Shown in pieces: positions 1-12,224 of a stretch of 64,000 bases of DNA; positions within the stretch are counted from its first letter, which is position 1, and each line of letters starts with the position of its first letter. Source of the stretch: Talpa occidentalis (Eukaryota; Chordata; Mammalia; Eulipotyphla; Talpidae); NCBI RefSeq assembly GCF_014898055.3, contig NW_023601212.1:50332329-50396328 (forward strand), written 5' to 3'. Under the pieces are notes generated by a model, which worked only from the letters and a program-made list of their open reading frames with translations, had not been told where the DNA came from and made no database searches. The position numbers and the translations under genes were made by a program.

Positions 1-780
1 ATTCAAGTTATGGTATCTATTTAAGAGGTGATTAAAACTAGTTCGCAAGTTTTAAAAGTTTTGAAATAGAGTATATTGTCTTGCTGACATGACAGGATTT
101 GTATGATTTAGACAAAGAAAAATTTTAAAAGGAGTTAATTTTTTATAATTCAATGATAGTCAAGTAATACTGCATTATAAACTTGGATTAACTGGAACCA
201 AACTGACCAGTGATTAAAACTAGAATTTTTTCTGCAGTCCAAATAAACAACAAAAGAGAAAGCATGTACTAAGAATTCAAGATAACAATAAAAACATCAA
301 ATACAAAATATCATGGGTCAGTTATTTTTCAAACTCATATACAGAAGAGTACAAATAAATTTGTATTTAAACTATCTGCAGAAATAAATTGCTAGGTCTA
401 CCTATTACTTTAACAGTGTCCAATCAAGAGACTAGGCATTTCTAAGCAAGGAGAGAAGAGAAATAACAACAAATAACAAAAGTGAAATGTAGATGAGGCA
501 TCTTGAAGAGGGGAGTGGATCATCAACAGGTTTCAGTACTTCCATTTCTGTCACCTCCTAGAATGTTACCTGAGACATCTACGTCATATGAGCTAATAAC
601 ATGGAAGCAACTCTCTACTGCCACTCAAACTAATCATTACTTCTACTGTTTGCACTTCTGGAAAAATACATAATTCCACACCAAGACCCCTTGGAAACTA
701 ATCCTCTGTCCCATTATGCTGCCCATATCTCTAGCTACACAAACTGATGCTAAGCATCATGAAGTTAAAATGAGGTTAAC

Positions 781-932
781 CTATGAACCAGAGACACTTT
801 TGGGGGGGCGGGGGCGAGAGGGGAGGGATTGGGGTCAGAATGGCGGGGCTGCAATTGTATGGGGAATATAAAAATAAAATTTATTATTTAAAAAATAAAT
901 AAATAAAAATTAAAATTAAAAAAATAAATAAA
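781..932 (+). mobile_element. 5'-truncated L1 3' end
   Basis: L1 3' UTR type with a G-rich tract and the GTATGGGGAATATAA motif, ending in an A-rich tail. Flanked by the 15-bp target-site duplication TAAAATGAGGTTAAC (766-780 and 933-947). Confidence 0.85.
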
Positions 933-949
933 TAAAATGAGGTTAACTT

Positions 950-1211
950 GGGCCTCCCCAGTGGCACAAGGGGTTAAGACGCAACCTATGAAGCTGTCTG
1001 CAGCCACTGCAGCACAAGTTCGATCCCTAGCCGGCAGGGAGCTACCCACATGTCGCAGCAGACCTCTCCTGTCTCGCCTGCTGCTCCCCTCAGCAGTGTA
1101 CTTCAGTCAATCTGCCTGTTCTGTTCCCCATTCTGTCTCTCATGAATCCTCTCACCCCCCACACTTCTGGCCTGTACCCCAGTTCTTGTATATATAAATA
1201 TTAAAAAAAAG
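950..1211 (+). mobile_element. tRNA-derived SINE, older subfamily
   Basis: Begins GGGCCTCCCCAGTGGCACAA (box A region), has box B GTTCGATCC, and a body with CAGACCTCTCCTG and CAGCAGTGTACTTC. It ends in an A-rich tail and sits directly after the L1 target-site duplication. Confidence 0.9.
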
Positions 1212-1441
1212 ATTTATAAAAAGAACTTAAAAGTAATTTTGAGGTAAAGCATAATAATTTTTATAAATATTTGCCTTAAGAGTCAACAGTGAAAAAAATA
1301 TTTCTGGTTAGTTCTATTAATTGCTACAATAAACTGATCAGTAACAATTATCTATTATGTGGTAGATATTATGGCAAGAAACAAAGAAATTGAGGAAGTC
1401 CTTGCCCTCAAGGACATAAAATACAGACAAAACAAATAAGG

Positions 1442-1903
1442 ACTGATATGCAAATATGGTACACGGCAACCCTGACTGTGGGTCCTCACCCGTGTGCTTA
1501 AGGGAACTTACAATAAGACACAACTGCAGGTACACACAAAAAGGTTAATAAACAGTTTTTTACAAAAGAGGAAATGAAGAAATGGATAACTTAGGGAGAA
1601 AGAGAGGGAGATAAATTGGTGAATGCGTCCTACCAGTTCCGCTGACCTGGAATCCCAATGGCACACTGAGAGCCAGTGAAAAGCCAAGAGTCAAGCCAAG
1701 AGCCAAGAGGACCCCCCCAAGGCCCCTATGTCTGGTTTTATACCAAACCTGGCTGCTTAACTCCACCCTCAGGTCCCAGCAACCATCCCTTCGGTGCTGA
1801 TGAGATTTGTAGTTCCTGGTGTCTTGATGGCTTTGGTCTGGAGTGGGTATGAAGTCTACAAAACCTGTGTGGAGTTTGTTCAGGACTTCCTTTCCCCCTA
1901 ACA
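1442..1903 (-). mobile_element. Solo LTR, family 2
   Basis: Minus-strand LTR beginning TGTTAGGGGG at 1903. Shares long blocks with the copies at 46195 and 58187 (GTGGGTCCTCAC, the AGGAAATGA stretch, CTGGCTGCTTAACTCCACCCTC). The left (3') end is diverged, so its limit is approximate. No retroviral gene is attached. Confidence 0.7.
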
Positions 1904-2105
1904 AACAGAGTAGATAACTAATAATGGAAAGTCATCAATAAGGGCCAAAGAGAATAACAAATGCTACTATCTAAAATACAGAAGAGGAAATATCACTAGA
2001 TTGGGGATAGTTGCAAACTAAGAAAAGCAGAGTCCAGAGAGCAATAAGAAAGCAAAGGTAAGGTGGAGAATGTTCAGCATCCTTTTCCTTAAGAAAATAA
2101 AGGAA

Positions 2106-2451
2106 TCAAAAAAGATAAACTCATGCAATTTGCAGCAACATGGATGGAGCTGGAAGGGATCATGCTCAGTGAAATAAGAAAAAAAAAAAAAAAGAAAAAT
2201 ACTGGATGGTCTCACTCATAGCAGGAATTTAGAAAACCTAAATAAGGGACCAGGAAAAAGACTAATTATAATAAAGTAAAAATCAAAATCAACAAGCAAC
2301 TATAAACCAGAGACACACTACGGGGGCTGGGGGGGGGGATCAGAGTCAAAATAAGGGGGGTAGGAATTGTATGGGGAATATAACCAAGATGAAAATGCAT
2401 ATATTGCGCAAAAATGAAAAATGATGTAAAAAATATATAAAATAATAAAGA
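2106..2451 (+). mobile_element. 5'-truncated L1 3' end
   Basis: Starts within the ORF2 C-terminal region (GCAACATGGATGGAGCTGGA) and runs through the 3' UTR with a poly-G tract. Flanked by the 15-bp duplication AAGAAAATAAAGGAA (2091-2105 and 2452-2466). Confidence 0.9.
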
Positions 2452-3212
2452 AAGAAAATAAAGGAAACACTTTGAATCATTAGTTCTTTACATTAAATTA
2501 GTCTTTACTGTTCCAAGATGACTGCTACAAAATGATGCAAAAGTATTATTTCTTAACACAAATATCTGTAGTACTGTATCATTTCAATCTTGTATGCTAA
2601 GGATAATATTAAACAATTTCCAAATGCAAACTCAAAATACATTTCTGCCCCCAGAGGGCAGTGTGGGCCATTTCCACAAAACAAGCAAGGACTCTGCCCT
2701 TTTTTGCATATGGGTATGTTGATTTAAGAGATTCCAGTCCTCTAGACTAGGCCCCAAATGACTTGGGTACAGGGGGCACTGCTGGTAGTATGCATTCATT
2801 CATGTGGAAGTTAGAAACAAGAAGCAAATTGCTCTGTTCATTTGATAGGCTTAAGACAAAAAAGGGACCACGGTATAACAAAGGTTTTATATTTGGAAGG
2901 AATTTGGAACCTGATTCCTCCTGGTCCTGTGTTCCGAAGTCACAAAGAAATTTTTTAAAAGAACCTTTCTCTCTTTTTAATTGTTCGTATTCATTCACCG
3001 TACAATCTTCATTGCCCTATGGCTTCTCCTCTGGTACAATCTGCATGCTTTACAGCACTTCTTCTATGGGAGTGGAGCCTGACAGGTACTAGGAATTGAT
3101 TTTCTTTATTGTGGAAAGTCAACTGTAGTAAAGTGAACAAATCTTTCCATTATACAGAATTTCACTGACAGAGTCAACTGAATTTTACATTCACAGTAAA
3201 ATCAACCCCTAA

Positions 3213-3774
3213 ACTTTTTTTTTTAATTAAAATTTTATTTTTATATTCCCCATACAAGTACAACCCCCTTATTTTGACCCCAAGTCCTCCTTTCCCCACC
3301 CCCCACCCCCCATAGAGTGTCTCTGGTTCATAGTTGTTTGTTGATTTTGATATTTTCTTTCTTATAGTTATTCTTTTTCCTGGTCCCTTATTTAAGTTTC
3401 CTACATTCCTGCTATGAGTGAGAACATCCAGTATTTTTATTTTTCTTTCTGGCTTATTTCGCTGAGCATGATCCCTTCCAGCTCCATCCATGTTGCTGCA
3501 AATTGCATGTGTTTATCTTTTTTGAATGCTGAGTAATATTCCATGGTGTATATGTACCACATCTTCTTGATCCAGTCATCTACTTTTGGGCATTCGGGTT
3601 GTTTCCAAAGCTTACCTATTGTAAATAGTGCTGCTATAAACATAGGGGTGCAGGTGCTCTTTGGAATTGATGTATCTGTGTCCTTTGGGTAAATACCTAG
3701 GGGTGGAATTGCTGGATCATATGGAAGCTCTATGTCTAGTAGGTCAAGAAATCGCCACACAGCTCTCCATAGTG
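3213..3774 (-). mobile_element. 5'-truncated L1 with ORF2 C-terminal remnant
   Basis: Minus-strand L1 with its poly-T at 3215. The reading frame at 3437-3778 encodes the ORF2 tail, with the WYIYTMEYYSAF and FAATWMELEG motifs. Flanked by TCAACCCCTAA (3202-3212 and 3775-3785). The ORF2 fragment is non-functional. Confidence 0.9.
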
Positions 3775-4301
3775 TCAACCCCTAAGCTTTAAGGCTTTAC
3801 TGTAGACAACTCCAAGGTCACAGTGATTCTCCTTTCTTTTTCATGATTTATTGGAACACATCTCTGTTTATCTTTCAAGATCCATCCCAAATGCTACCTC
3901 TTCCAAAAAGTCTTTCTGCCTCTATCCCCACTCCTGAAAGCATCTTTGTCACAGAACTCATTACATTTTAATCAAAAAGGACCCCGTTATTACTAAAAGG
4001 TAAAAGTTTTAATTCCCTATGCTAAATTTATCTACACTATTATTTGCTACACAGGAAAATCCATAAAATGCGTACAAGTCATAACAAAATCCTATTAATC
4101 TTGTATTTTATGAATAATCTATATAACCTTAGCAAAGAGGTCTTTAATGAAAAGCTGGCAAAGTGTTTTGAATTAACTTTGAGGAAATGGCATTAAGTGT
4201 GGACTAACTCTAGGAGTTACATGTGTTTTAAAAATGACCATTAACTATTATATTAGCATATCTGTCTAGCAAGTTCTTTTGAGTTAAAAATTATCAATGC
4301 A

Positions 4302-4560
4302 GGGCCTCCCCGGTGGCGCAGCAGTTGAGCGCTGGGTTGCGAAGCTGCCTGCAGCCTCTGCAGCGCCGGTTCGATCCCCAGCCAGACTGGGCGAGGGTCC
4401 CATGTGGCGGGCAGACCTCTCCTGCTACCTGCTGCTCCCCTCAGCAGTGTACTTCGTCAGTCTGCCTGTTCTGCTCCCTGCTCTGGCTCTGGTGAATTCT
4501 CTCACCCTTCCATGCTTCTGACTGTACCCAGTGCTTGTATAAATAAATAAATATTTAAAA
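4302..4560 (+). mobile_element. tRNA-derived SINE, GC-rich subfamily
   Basis: Intact copy with boxes A and B. Perfect 16-bp duplication AAAAATTATCAATGCA at 4286-4301 and 4561-4576, which points to a fairly young insertion. Confidence 0.95.
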
Positions 4561-6511
4561 AAAAATTATCAATGCAAATACTATCAATTAAGAAAGCCTG
4601 TGAGAGGCTGGTTTGAGCGAATTTTTATGGATAAAAGTAGCATTTACTAAATGTGTATAGGGAAGGATAGCAAGGCAGTTATTGTCTACTTGCAGTCCTC
4701 TTATAAGAAAAAATTTTAAATCTTGACACTCAGAGGATAATAGTATTTAAGTTTCCTTTGTTTTACTATAATGCTCAGTTATCTTCTGTTTCAATTCTTT
4801 CCCTGCTCACGTTATGGCTAAAGTGAAGAAATGCCACATTCCTCAGACTTCAACATCTCCATTTATAACAAAACTAAAAATATTAAAAGTAAATGCATTT
4901 AAATAAATGTCCAGATTTTTTAGAATAACTTTATGATTTTAATATGCTAAGGATAAACTGAACCACCAACAAATTTAACCATACTAATAAGTAAAGACAC
5001 TAAAATTAAAACACAATTCCTTTTTTTCCCCTCATTAAACTGGCAAAGTAGCACCGTGCTGGCAACAATTGAATGACACAGAACTGTGAACTTTTATCCA
5101 AACTTTCTGGAGAGGAAGGGGGCAATAAAGTACCCAAAGTCTTAAAAACCATTTCCTACTCTGAGACTTTTTCCTCTTCCAGTAATTTATCCTGAGAAAG
5201 AAATAAAAAGAATGTTCACAGGAAAGCTATTCAAAATGTTAAAAACTAGAAATTTAAATAGGATTTAATATTAGTTTGTTTCATTAAAAAAGACACTCAT
5301 CACAACTGACTAAATCAATGCATAAATCAATGAGCTATGACCTCTAGTTTGAAAAGCACTGCTGTATATCAGGCTGTCTCTCTATTCACAGATGTTCTGA
5401 TGGAGAAAATGAATCTTATTTGATGTGTATTTGTAGAGAAGTTATTCCAGGTTACAGAAATGAAATGGCAGGCCTAAAGACACAGAAATGGAAAAAAAAA
5501 CACAGGTGTTTTGGGAACACACATTTTGGCTGAAAGAAATGAACAGTGATCAGAAAGGAAATCTATCACCAATGCATAAAAAATTCTGAAAAGTTAAAGG
5601 ACATTCAGTACAACAGGGACAGTCACTAAAACATCTGAGGGTAATTTAACAGAATTATGTTTTAGTAAGATTAATTTTTCAAATGCTCTGAAGCATAAAT
5701 GAGAGAAAAGAGTTGATAGGTATTTACAAAAACAGGAATAAAATCACACTGATTTCAACTAGCGTAAAGTTAACAGAGGTTGTTAATGACTGACTTAGAA
5801 AGAGGCTAAGAATGAACAGTGTTAGTAAAGAATGAAATAAATCAGGATAAAGGGTTTTTTTCCATTTTCAATGGCTTTCCCATCTCAGCCTTACACATAA
5901 AATTTTCTTGGGAAGAAAAACACAAACTCTCTCAATTGACTCTGTTGCCAACGATCTTTAACTTCTAACAGAGCAGGGAGAAATCTCAGAATGAATGGTC
6001 CCATACTTGTCGCCTACAATGAACACTTCTTTCCCCTTTACTTGCCACATTACATCCTTCAAGACTCTGTTTGCACCTAATTCTCCCAATGCTTACTAGA
6101 CCATCTCTTTTAGAAGCTCTCTTTAAGATTATATAATACCATATATAACTTTATAGTATTTATTGTCTCTGAACATCCTCATTTTCACCAGTTCAACTTC
6201 CTCCTCATCCCTTTTCTGTCCTGTGTTCTCTTACTATCTTCTTCGCCAGAGAGTTAACACCTACTCTCACTACTTCTAATCTAACCTGTTACGCAGTGTG
6301 ACATAAAAGGCCTAAACTAATCTAAATTATCACCCTACTTAAGTGCAAACTAACTGAAATGTCAATATAAATTTGTTAAAGAACTGGGAAACAATTTTTT
6401 CTAGCCTCAAAGCAAGTGAGGAACAATGGCTATGATTACAGACATTCCTTTAAAAAAAAAAAAAACAGCAAAGGAAGTATAAATGACTGCCATATTGCTA
6501 AAGATACTTAC

Positions 6512-6665
6512 TCTTGGATAAGGAAGGCCACTGGTAGTATTGAAAGCTGGTAAAAGTTTGTAACCCAACTGCTTTGCCATTTGGAGAAGCTCATCATTGT
6601 ACCACTGCATGTACTCGCCTTTTTCTTTCAGCATGATTGCCAACGAGTGTCCACCCAAGAGACCC
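6512..6665 (-). CDS. EDEM3: EDEM3 exon 6 (last exon inside the window)
   Basis: A 154-nt exon that completes Gly153 and encodes [16 protein letters not shown] through TSGLPYPR (154-204), including the GGLLGGH motif and the sequon N195-T-T. The acceptor is GATTGTAG. The donor GTAAGT at 6511 follows Arg204 in phase 0. Reading into the intron adds 30 residues and then a stop, so intron retention would truncate the protein. Exon 7, expected to start V/[15 protein letters not shown], was not found down to position 1 and must lie further left. Confidence 0.96.
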
Positions 6666-9600
6666 CTACAATCACAGAGATGAAATATCATCCACATCTT
6701 ACAGAAATTTTAAATTCACTACCTAAATAAATATGGGTATCTTGTTACCAACAATTTAGCACACAAAAGGAAAGACTACAAAAGAACTTAATTCTTTACT
6801 TAACTCTGCTATTCATTTTATGTCAATACAAACCAATATAATTACATAGCCAGTATTTAAAAAAGCTCAAATATTCTGTCTGTTGTAAAGTGTTTGGCCC
6901 TTTTAGGTATCTTAAGTTGCCTTAAAATAAAGAACAACCTACAAATTATATCAATTTTAACAATTTTATAAATTTATATTTTAACTAATTTTAAATTTAA
7001 TTATACCATAATGAAATCTTTAGCAGTGTGACATTAAAAAAAACTTCCCACTCTGTATTAAATATAGATTAATAAACTCTGAAAAGGTATATAACTATTT
7101 CTTAAATTTAACTGAAAGACATACTTTGACAAAATGAAATGAGTTACAATAACATGAAAACAATCACGAAAGAGAAAAAGTTAATAATGAGGGGAATAAT
7201 GAGGGGGCCTCCCTGGTGGCACAAGAGGTCAAGTCTCAGCACCATCAAGCAGTCCGCAGCCACTGCAGCACCAGTTCAAAACCAAGCCAAGGAGCTGACC
7301 CACATGGCACAGCAGACCTCTCCCATCTCACCCGTTTCTCCCATCAGCAGTGTATTTCAGTAGATCTGCCTGTTATGCTCCCCACTCTGTCTCTGGTGAA
7401 GCCCCTCAACCCCTACACTACTGGCCTAAACCCCCATTCTTGCATGCATGCATAAAATAAACCTTAAAAAAAAAAAAAAAACAAAGAACAAGTTAACAAT
7501 GATGAAACTTGAAGTAATAAATCCTGTCATTCTGCATTTCTAAGTGTTCCAATAACATTTCAAACTGTTTAGTTGAGAGGTGAATCTGTAAGTTCAGTTT
7601 CATCTGGCTTGAAGAGGCTGACAAACTATGTAAGCTAGTGAAAAACCTGTGATATTGCTGGCATGCAAATGTTCTGCCCACATCCTTTTTATAACAACAT
7701 ACCTTTGATTTGAGTCTGCACCTATTTCCAAAGACTGTTGCTCTCTGTGACTGATACAAGGCAAGGTCATCCCACAGCCTCTGTGTTTCATAATATCCCA
7801 TCTTTTATCTTTTAAACATAAGAAATTCCTTCCTTTATTACCATCAAGAAATAAACAGTATATTGACCCTAAGCTTTTCTCTTGTTAAAATTATAGTTTT
7901 AGTCTTACATACTTACCCAAGAACTCTGATGTTTGTTTCAAAGACTGATACGACTACATCATTATCTAAATTTACATCTCTTAAAACTTTCCTCACTGCA
8001 TCTTCAAATTCTTTAGTTTTATTTAAGACCTAGAAAAAGAAAATTATAAAAAAAGTTATTTTCCACTAAGTTAAAGAGAAATACCTATATGAGTCACTAA
8101 AAGCAAATTAATATACTTAAATGCTATAAAAAGTAACAAGCCAAATATTCCCCTGAAACATATTATTAAAATGTGATACCTAAAGCCGAAAAACATTAAG
8201 TGCCTGATTATAAGGTAACTTTATACAACTTATATACTTCTTTTTTAAACATGGTGAAATTCCACTAGGACTTTCAAACAACCATCATCAAACCCTTTAA
8301 CTGGTTTCTCAATATATAGTGCGTGACCTACAGTGACATGAGGTGAGTTCTACTGGAATTTGGTTTCTAAGTCAAAACAAAACAAAAAACCACCCTATTC
8401 ACCAAAAATGACTTTAAAAGTTGCTTCCTCTTCAGGGGATGACAGCCTGATTTTAAACCACATACCACCTGCCAGCTTCCTCCATGGATGCCTAGGCCCC
8501 TAATTTTTGTGGTCAACATCAAGTCCTGATTTGAATTCACATTATTTCATTCACTAGCTGTATAATCCAGTCATTTTCAACTCTGAGCCTGTTTCTTCAC
8601 CTACAAAACTAGAAAATACCTATTCTCACAGGCTTGTTTTCTTAAATTAGGTAAGGTATATAAAGTACTTTCAGTAAATTATTGGCTCAACAAGTGCTGG
8701 ACATCATCACTATCATCATTATTATTACCATTAGGGTCTAGAAACCCATACTATTGCAATGAGCTCCATAAAGTGGCACTGTATTACCCAGATTGCTTTG
8801 ATAGTTCAGTCTAAATTAAGGTCGCACAATTGCATGTTACATAAATCCTCGATCGTTAAAAGTAGTTTTTCTTTATATCACTGCCTTATATTTTTGTCTG
8901 ATATTTTGCAGTGCTTTCTTAACTGACTTGGTACTTTCACCGAAAATTCTACTTTAGGTATAAAACATTCAATATGAATATTGATTACAACTTAAGAAAA
9001 AGTAAAATTTATGATAAGTTTTGAGTAAAATATACTATGAAACCCAAATGTAAATAGACTGCTTTCCCTTCTCAATCTCAAAGTCTACATCAAGTCTGCA
9101 GCAACAAATGCAGACGCACACAACCCTCCCAGCACTTTCAGGATGAAGCAGAGCTCTGTTGCCTGTGTCTGTACACATATGCTTTTTAATACCATTTTGC
9201 TAATTTCATTCTTCTATCTCCTGTGAATTACTTCTTTTTGAACTCAGAATTCTAACTTGTGAGATTTTTCCTCCCACGTGTCTCCTCAAGGTCTGAACTG
9301 CTTTTCTACGGGAAAAGTAGATTTTTTTCTTCTCTCCAAAATCAAAACAATCAATAATAGTAGCAAAGCTATTAGTTTCAAAGGACAGTAAATGTGGGAA
9401 GAGAATTCTTTTCCCTAATCAACTAAAAAGTCATTCCAACAGCAACATTAATGAGTTACTTAAGCTCCTAGTTGAGAGCAAAGGGTGAATTCAGGCCTCA
9501 TCTTAAGTTACTTAAATCATTCACACTTGGAAAACTGAAATTTAAAAAGTTCACACATATCAATGTAATGATCCCTTCTTGTCTCTCCTGCAACAAGGAC

Positions 9601-12186
9601 CAGAGCACCTGACTGAGTGGGGTCAGCTGACCAGAAGCAGCGCCACCATGTGGCAGCTTATCAGAAATACAGACTTTTAGTTCCAACTTTAGGTCTACCA
9701 TATCAGAATGTACATTTTAGTCAAGATCCCTAAGTGAACTATAGAATAGTGAAGTTTAAGAAGCACTGCATCATTGTATGTTTCTCAGACTTTAGCATAC
9801 ACCAGGGTCCTCTGGAAGTTTAATAAATATTAAGCTTTTCCACTATTCTAATGAATATCTTAAAAACACATATGCTACCTGAGGTCCAGGCTCATGAAAA
9901 TCAACCAGGGGCTTACAGAGAGATGATAGAGAACCTGCTATATGGAAGGGTAAAACCAAGATAACTGAGAAACAAATTTACAGCCACATGTGATCTTTCC
10001 TAATATCCAACTACGGTTCCGTGCTTACTTCCCCTTATCAAGATAGACTTATGCATAACCCAGCTACAGTTAAAAATAAATACACCATTAGTTTCTCCCA
10101 GAGTGGAATTTGTGTATCCCAGAAGATTTTATCTTTTTCTCTTCCCCGTTTTTAACAGAATCCTAGACCACTAAAGCAAAAATAAGGCATATAACATTCT
10201 CTCTCATTTTTAGTCATTAAAATATAGTCCACACTTTCTTTACTCTTTGAGAAATGAAGTCACAACTTTCAAAACCCTGACCCAGCTACAGAGGTCTAAA
10301 CAACTCTGGACTTTTTAATAAAAAGGTTGTCTCAAATACACCTGCATTTTATAAACAAAAAGAAGCTGTAGAAAAATAAATAATGCCCAGCCATATTTCA
10401 GAACAACTAAATAATAATATAGTAAGAGAGGGGAGGGAGGGAAAGAGAGAGGGGGAAAGAGAGAGAAACTTAAAACTGCACAGGCAATCTTCCTTAGGTG
10501 TTGGTATAGTTAATTATCTCTGGCCAAAAAAGAAACAAAAATTGCCCATTGAAAGAAGAATACAGAAAAGCCTATTTCTGAAACATTTCAGACATACCAA
10601 AGATTTTTTTTTAATGTTAACTGGTACTTGAGATACTAACTCAAAGTTGAGAATTATGTCTTAAGGAAAATCCTGAAACAGGCCTACTCTATATAAAGAG
10701 TAAAGAAGTATACTAAGATTATAAAATTAGAAAAATATTGTTTTAGAAATTATGACATCTGGAACTCAATCTTTCCCCTCTGCCATCACAAAATGTCCCC
10801 AACTAACATTAATTAAAATGATTTTGGATCCCATAAGGTTGAAAAGGAGATACTAAAGTGATCATATGCTGCTAAAAATTAGTGCTGGTAAAAAAGTAAT
10901 TTGTTTATATACATACACACACATATGTATATAAACAAGAATCTAATTTAACAATTTCAGTGTCACTTTGGCATATCATTTTGAAACAAGAATAACAATG
11001 GTATTTTCTAAATTATTTTTTCCAATAGCATCAACCTCCATGATCAAGGGGGAAGGAAAAGTTTTCCTAAGTAAGATACCATTGTGTAAACTGACATTTA
11101 CTTGACATTCAATAATGTCAACAATTTATTTAAAAGCAAAGATCAAAATGTCTTAAATTCTAAAGGCTTTTACTTCAGACTTACTGTATAACAATGATAC
11201 AAATAACACTTGAGTGAACATATCATGAAATTTATAAAATAAATAAATTCAAGAAGAATCAAACCTACCACAAGAGTGTCCAAAGAATCAATCAGTGTTA
11301 GGGAAAATCTAAGAAAAAGCATAACAAGACACAAAACATGAGAATTCTAAATATTTTATTTAGCCATAAATATATAAGCTGACTAATACTTATGTATATC
11401 TATAGTACAATGTCACCTACAATGATTAGCACCAGTCTTAACATTATTTATTCTCAGCATATTTACATATCTTTCAAGATGAACAGAAACATTCATTAGT
11501 TCATTTAAAAGTAAATAATATTAAAGCATCAGCATGATATAATGTATTAAAGATTTTAGATACATTTCTTAAGTTGCATGCAATTTAAGAAACAACTCAT
11601 TCAACTTGTACTGATCTAAGAGATAAACTGATCGATTTTTACAAAATATAACAGAAGGGAATAAAGGAGGTTAATTCAATACCTAAAGCAGTTACTGAAA
11701 TTTAACTAAACCTCAGAAATATGATAGTAAACTGCCTCTAAGAAGTGTAAGACTTGAGAACGTTGGGATGCTATGCTCCCGGTATTAATACTCACTTTCC
11801 CAATGCATCATCAACGTCACCCCGACTTGGCTCCTGACCTCTAACGCGACCTCTACAGGTTAAAGGCATGAGTTCATCAGCTGGGTAAGCATGTTCCTGT
11901 AAGAAATACTTTAATGAGTCACAAAGAAAAATAACAGAAAGCACACATCATTTAAAAAATAAAGCTTCGTTTTAAAAAAATAAAATAGAAAGGTTAGCCA
12001 CAAGTTCTACTATTCTGACAGTCTATGGAATCTTTTAAAAAATGTTTAATTATACAGTATGTTCTTGAAAAAATATGTAAGAAAATACTCCTTTAAGACA
12101 CTGAAAATCTGCTAGCTTTCCACTCTCAGAGGTGCTTCTGTTAAGACTGGCATTCATATTCCAGAATTATTCACCTGTGTTCAAAT

Positions 12187-12224
<38 letters not shown>

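Larger units (their letters stand above)
1..6511 (-). other. EDEM3 intron 6 (partial)
   Basis: No exon could be recognised between the donor of exon 6 and the window edge. It holds two SINEs (950, 4302), three L1 fragments (781, 2106, 3213), an LTR (1442-1903) and L2-like stretches at about 3830-3990 and 6000-6240. The remainder (1-765, 4577-5990) shows nothing recognisable. Confidence 0.8.
8030..11268 (-). other. EDEM3 intron 4
   Basis: 3239-nt intron. It holds a MIR at about 8555-8750, a MER5-like remnant at about 9600-9840 and a purine-rich GA tract at 10419-10466. No exon-like sequence was seen in the remainder. Confidence 0.88.

Noticed and set aside
1..6400. EDEM3 exon 7 in the left end
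   Set aside because: I looked for the antisense of [20 protein letters not shown] and found no match; the exon is presumably left of the window.
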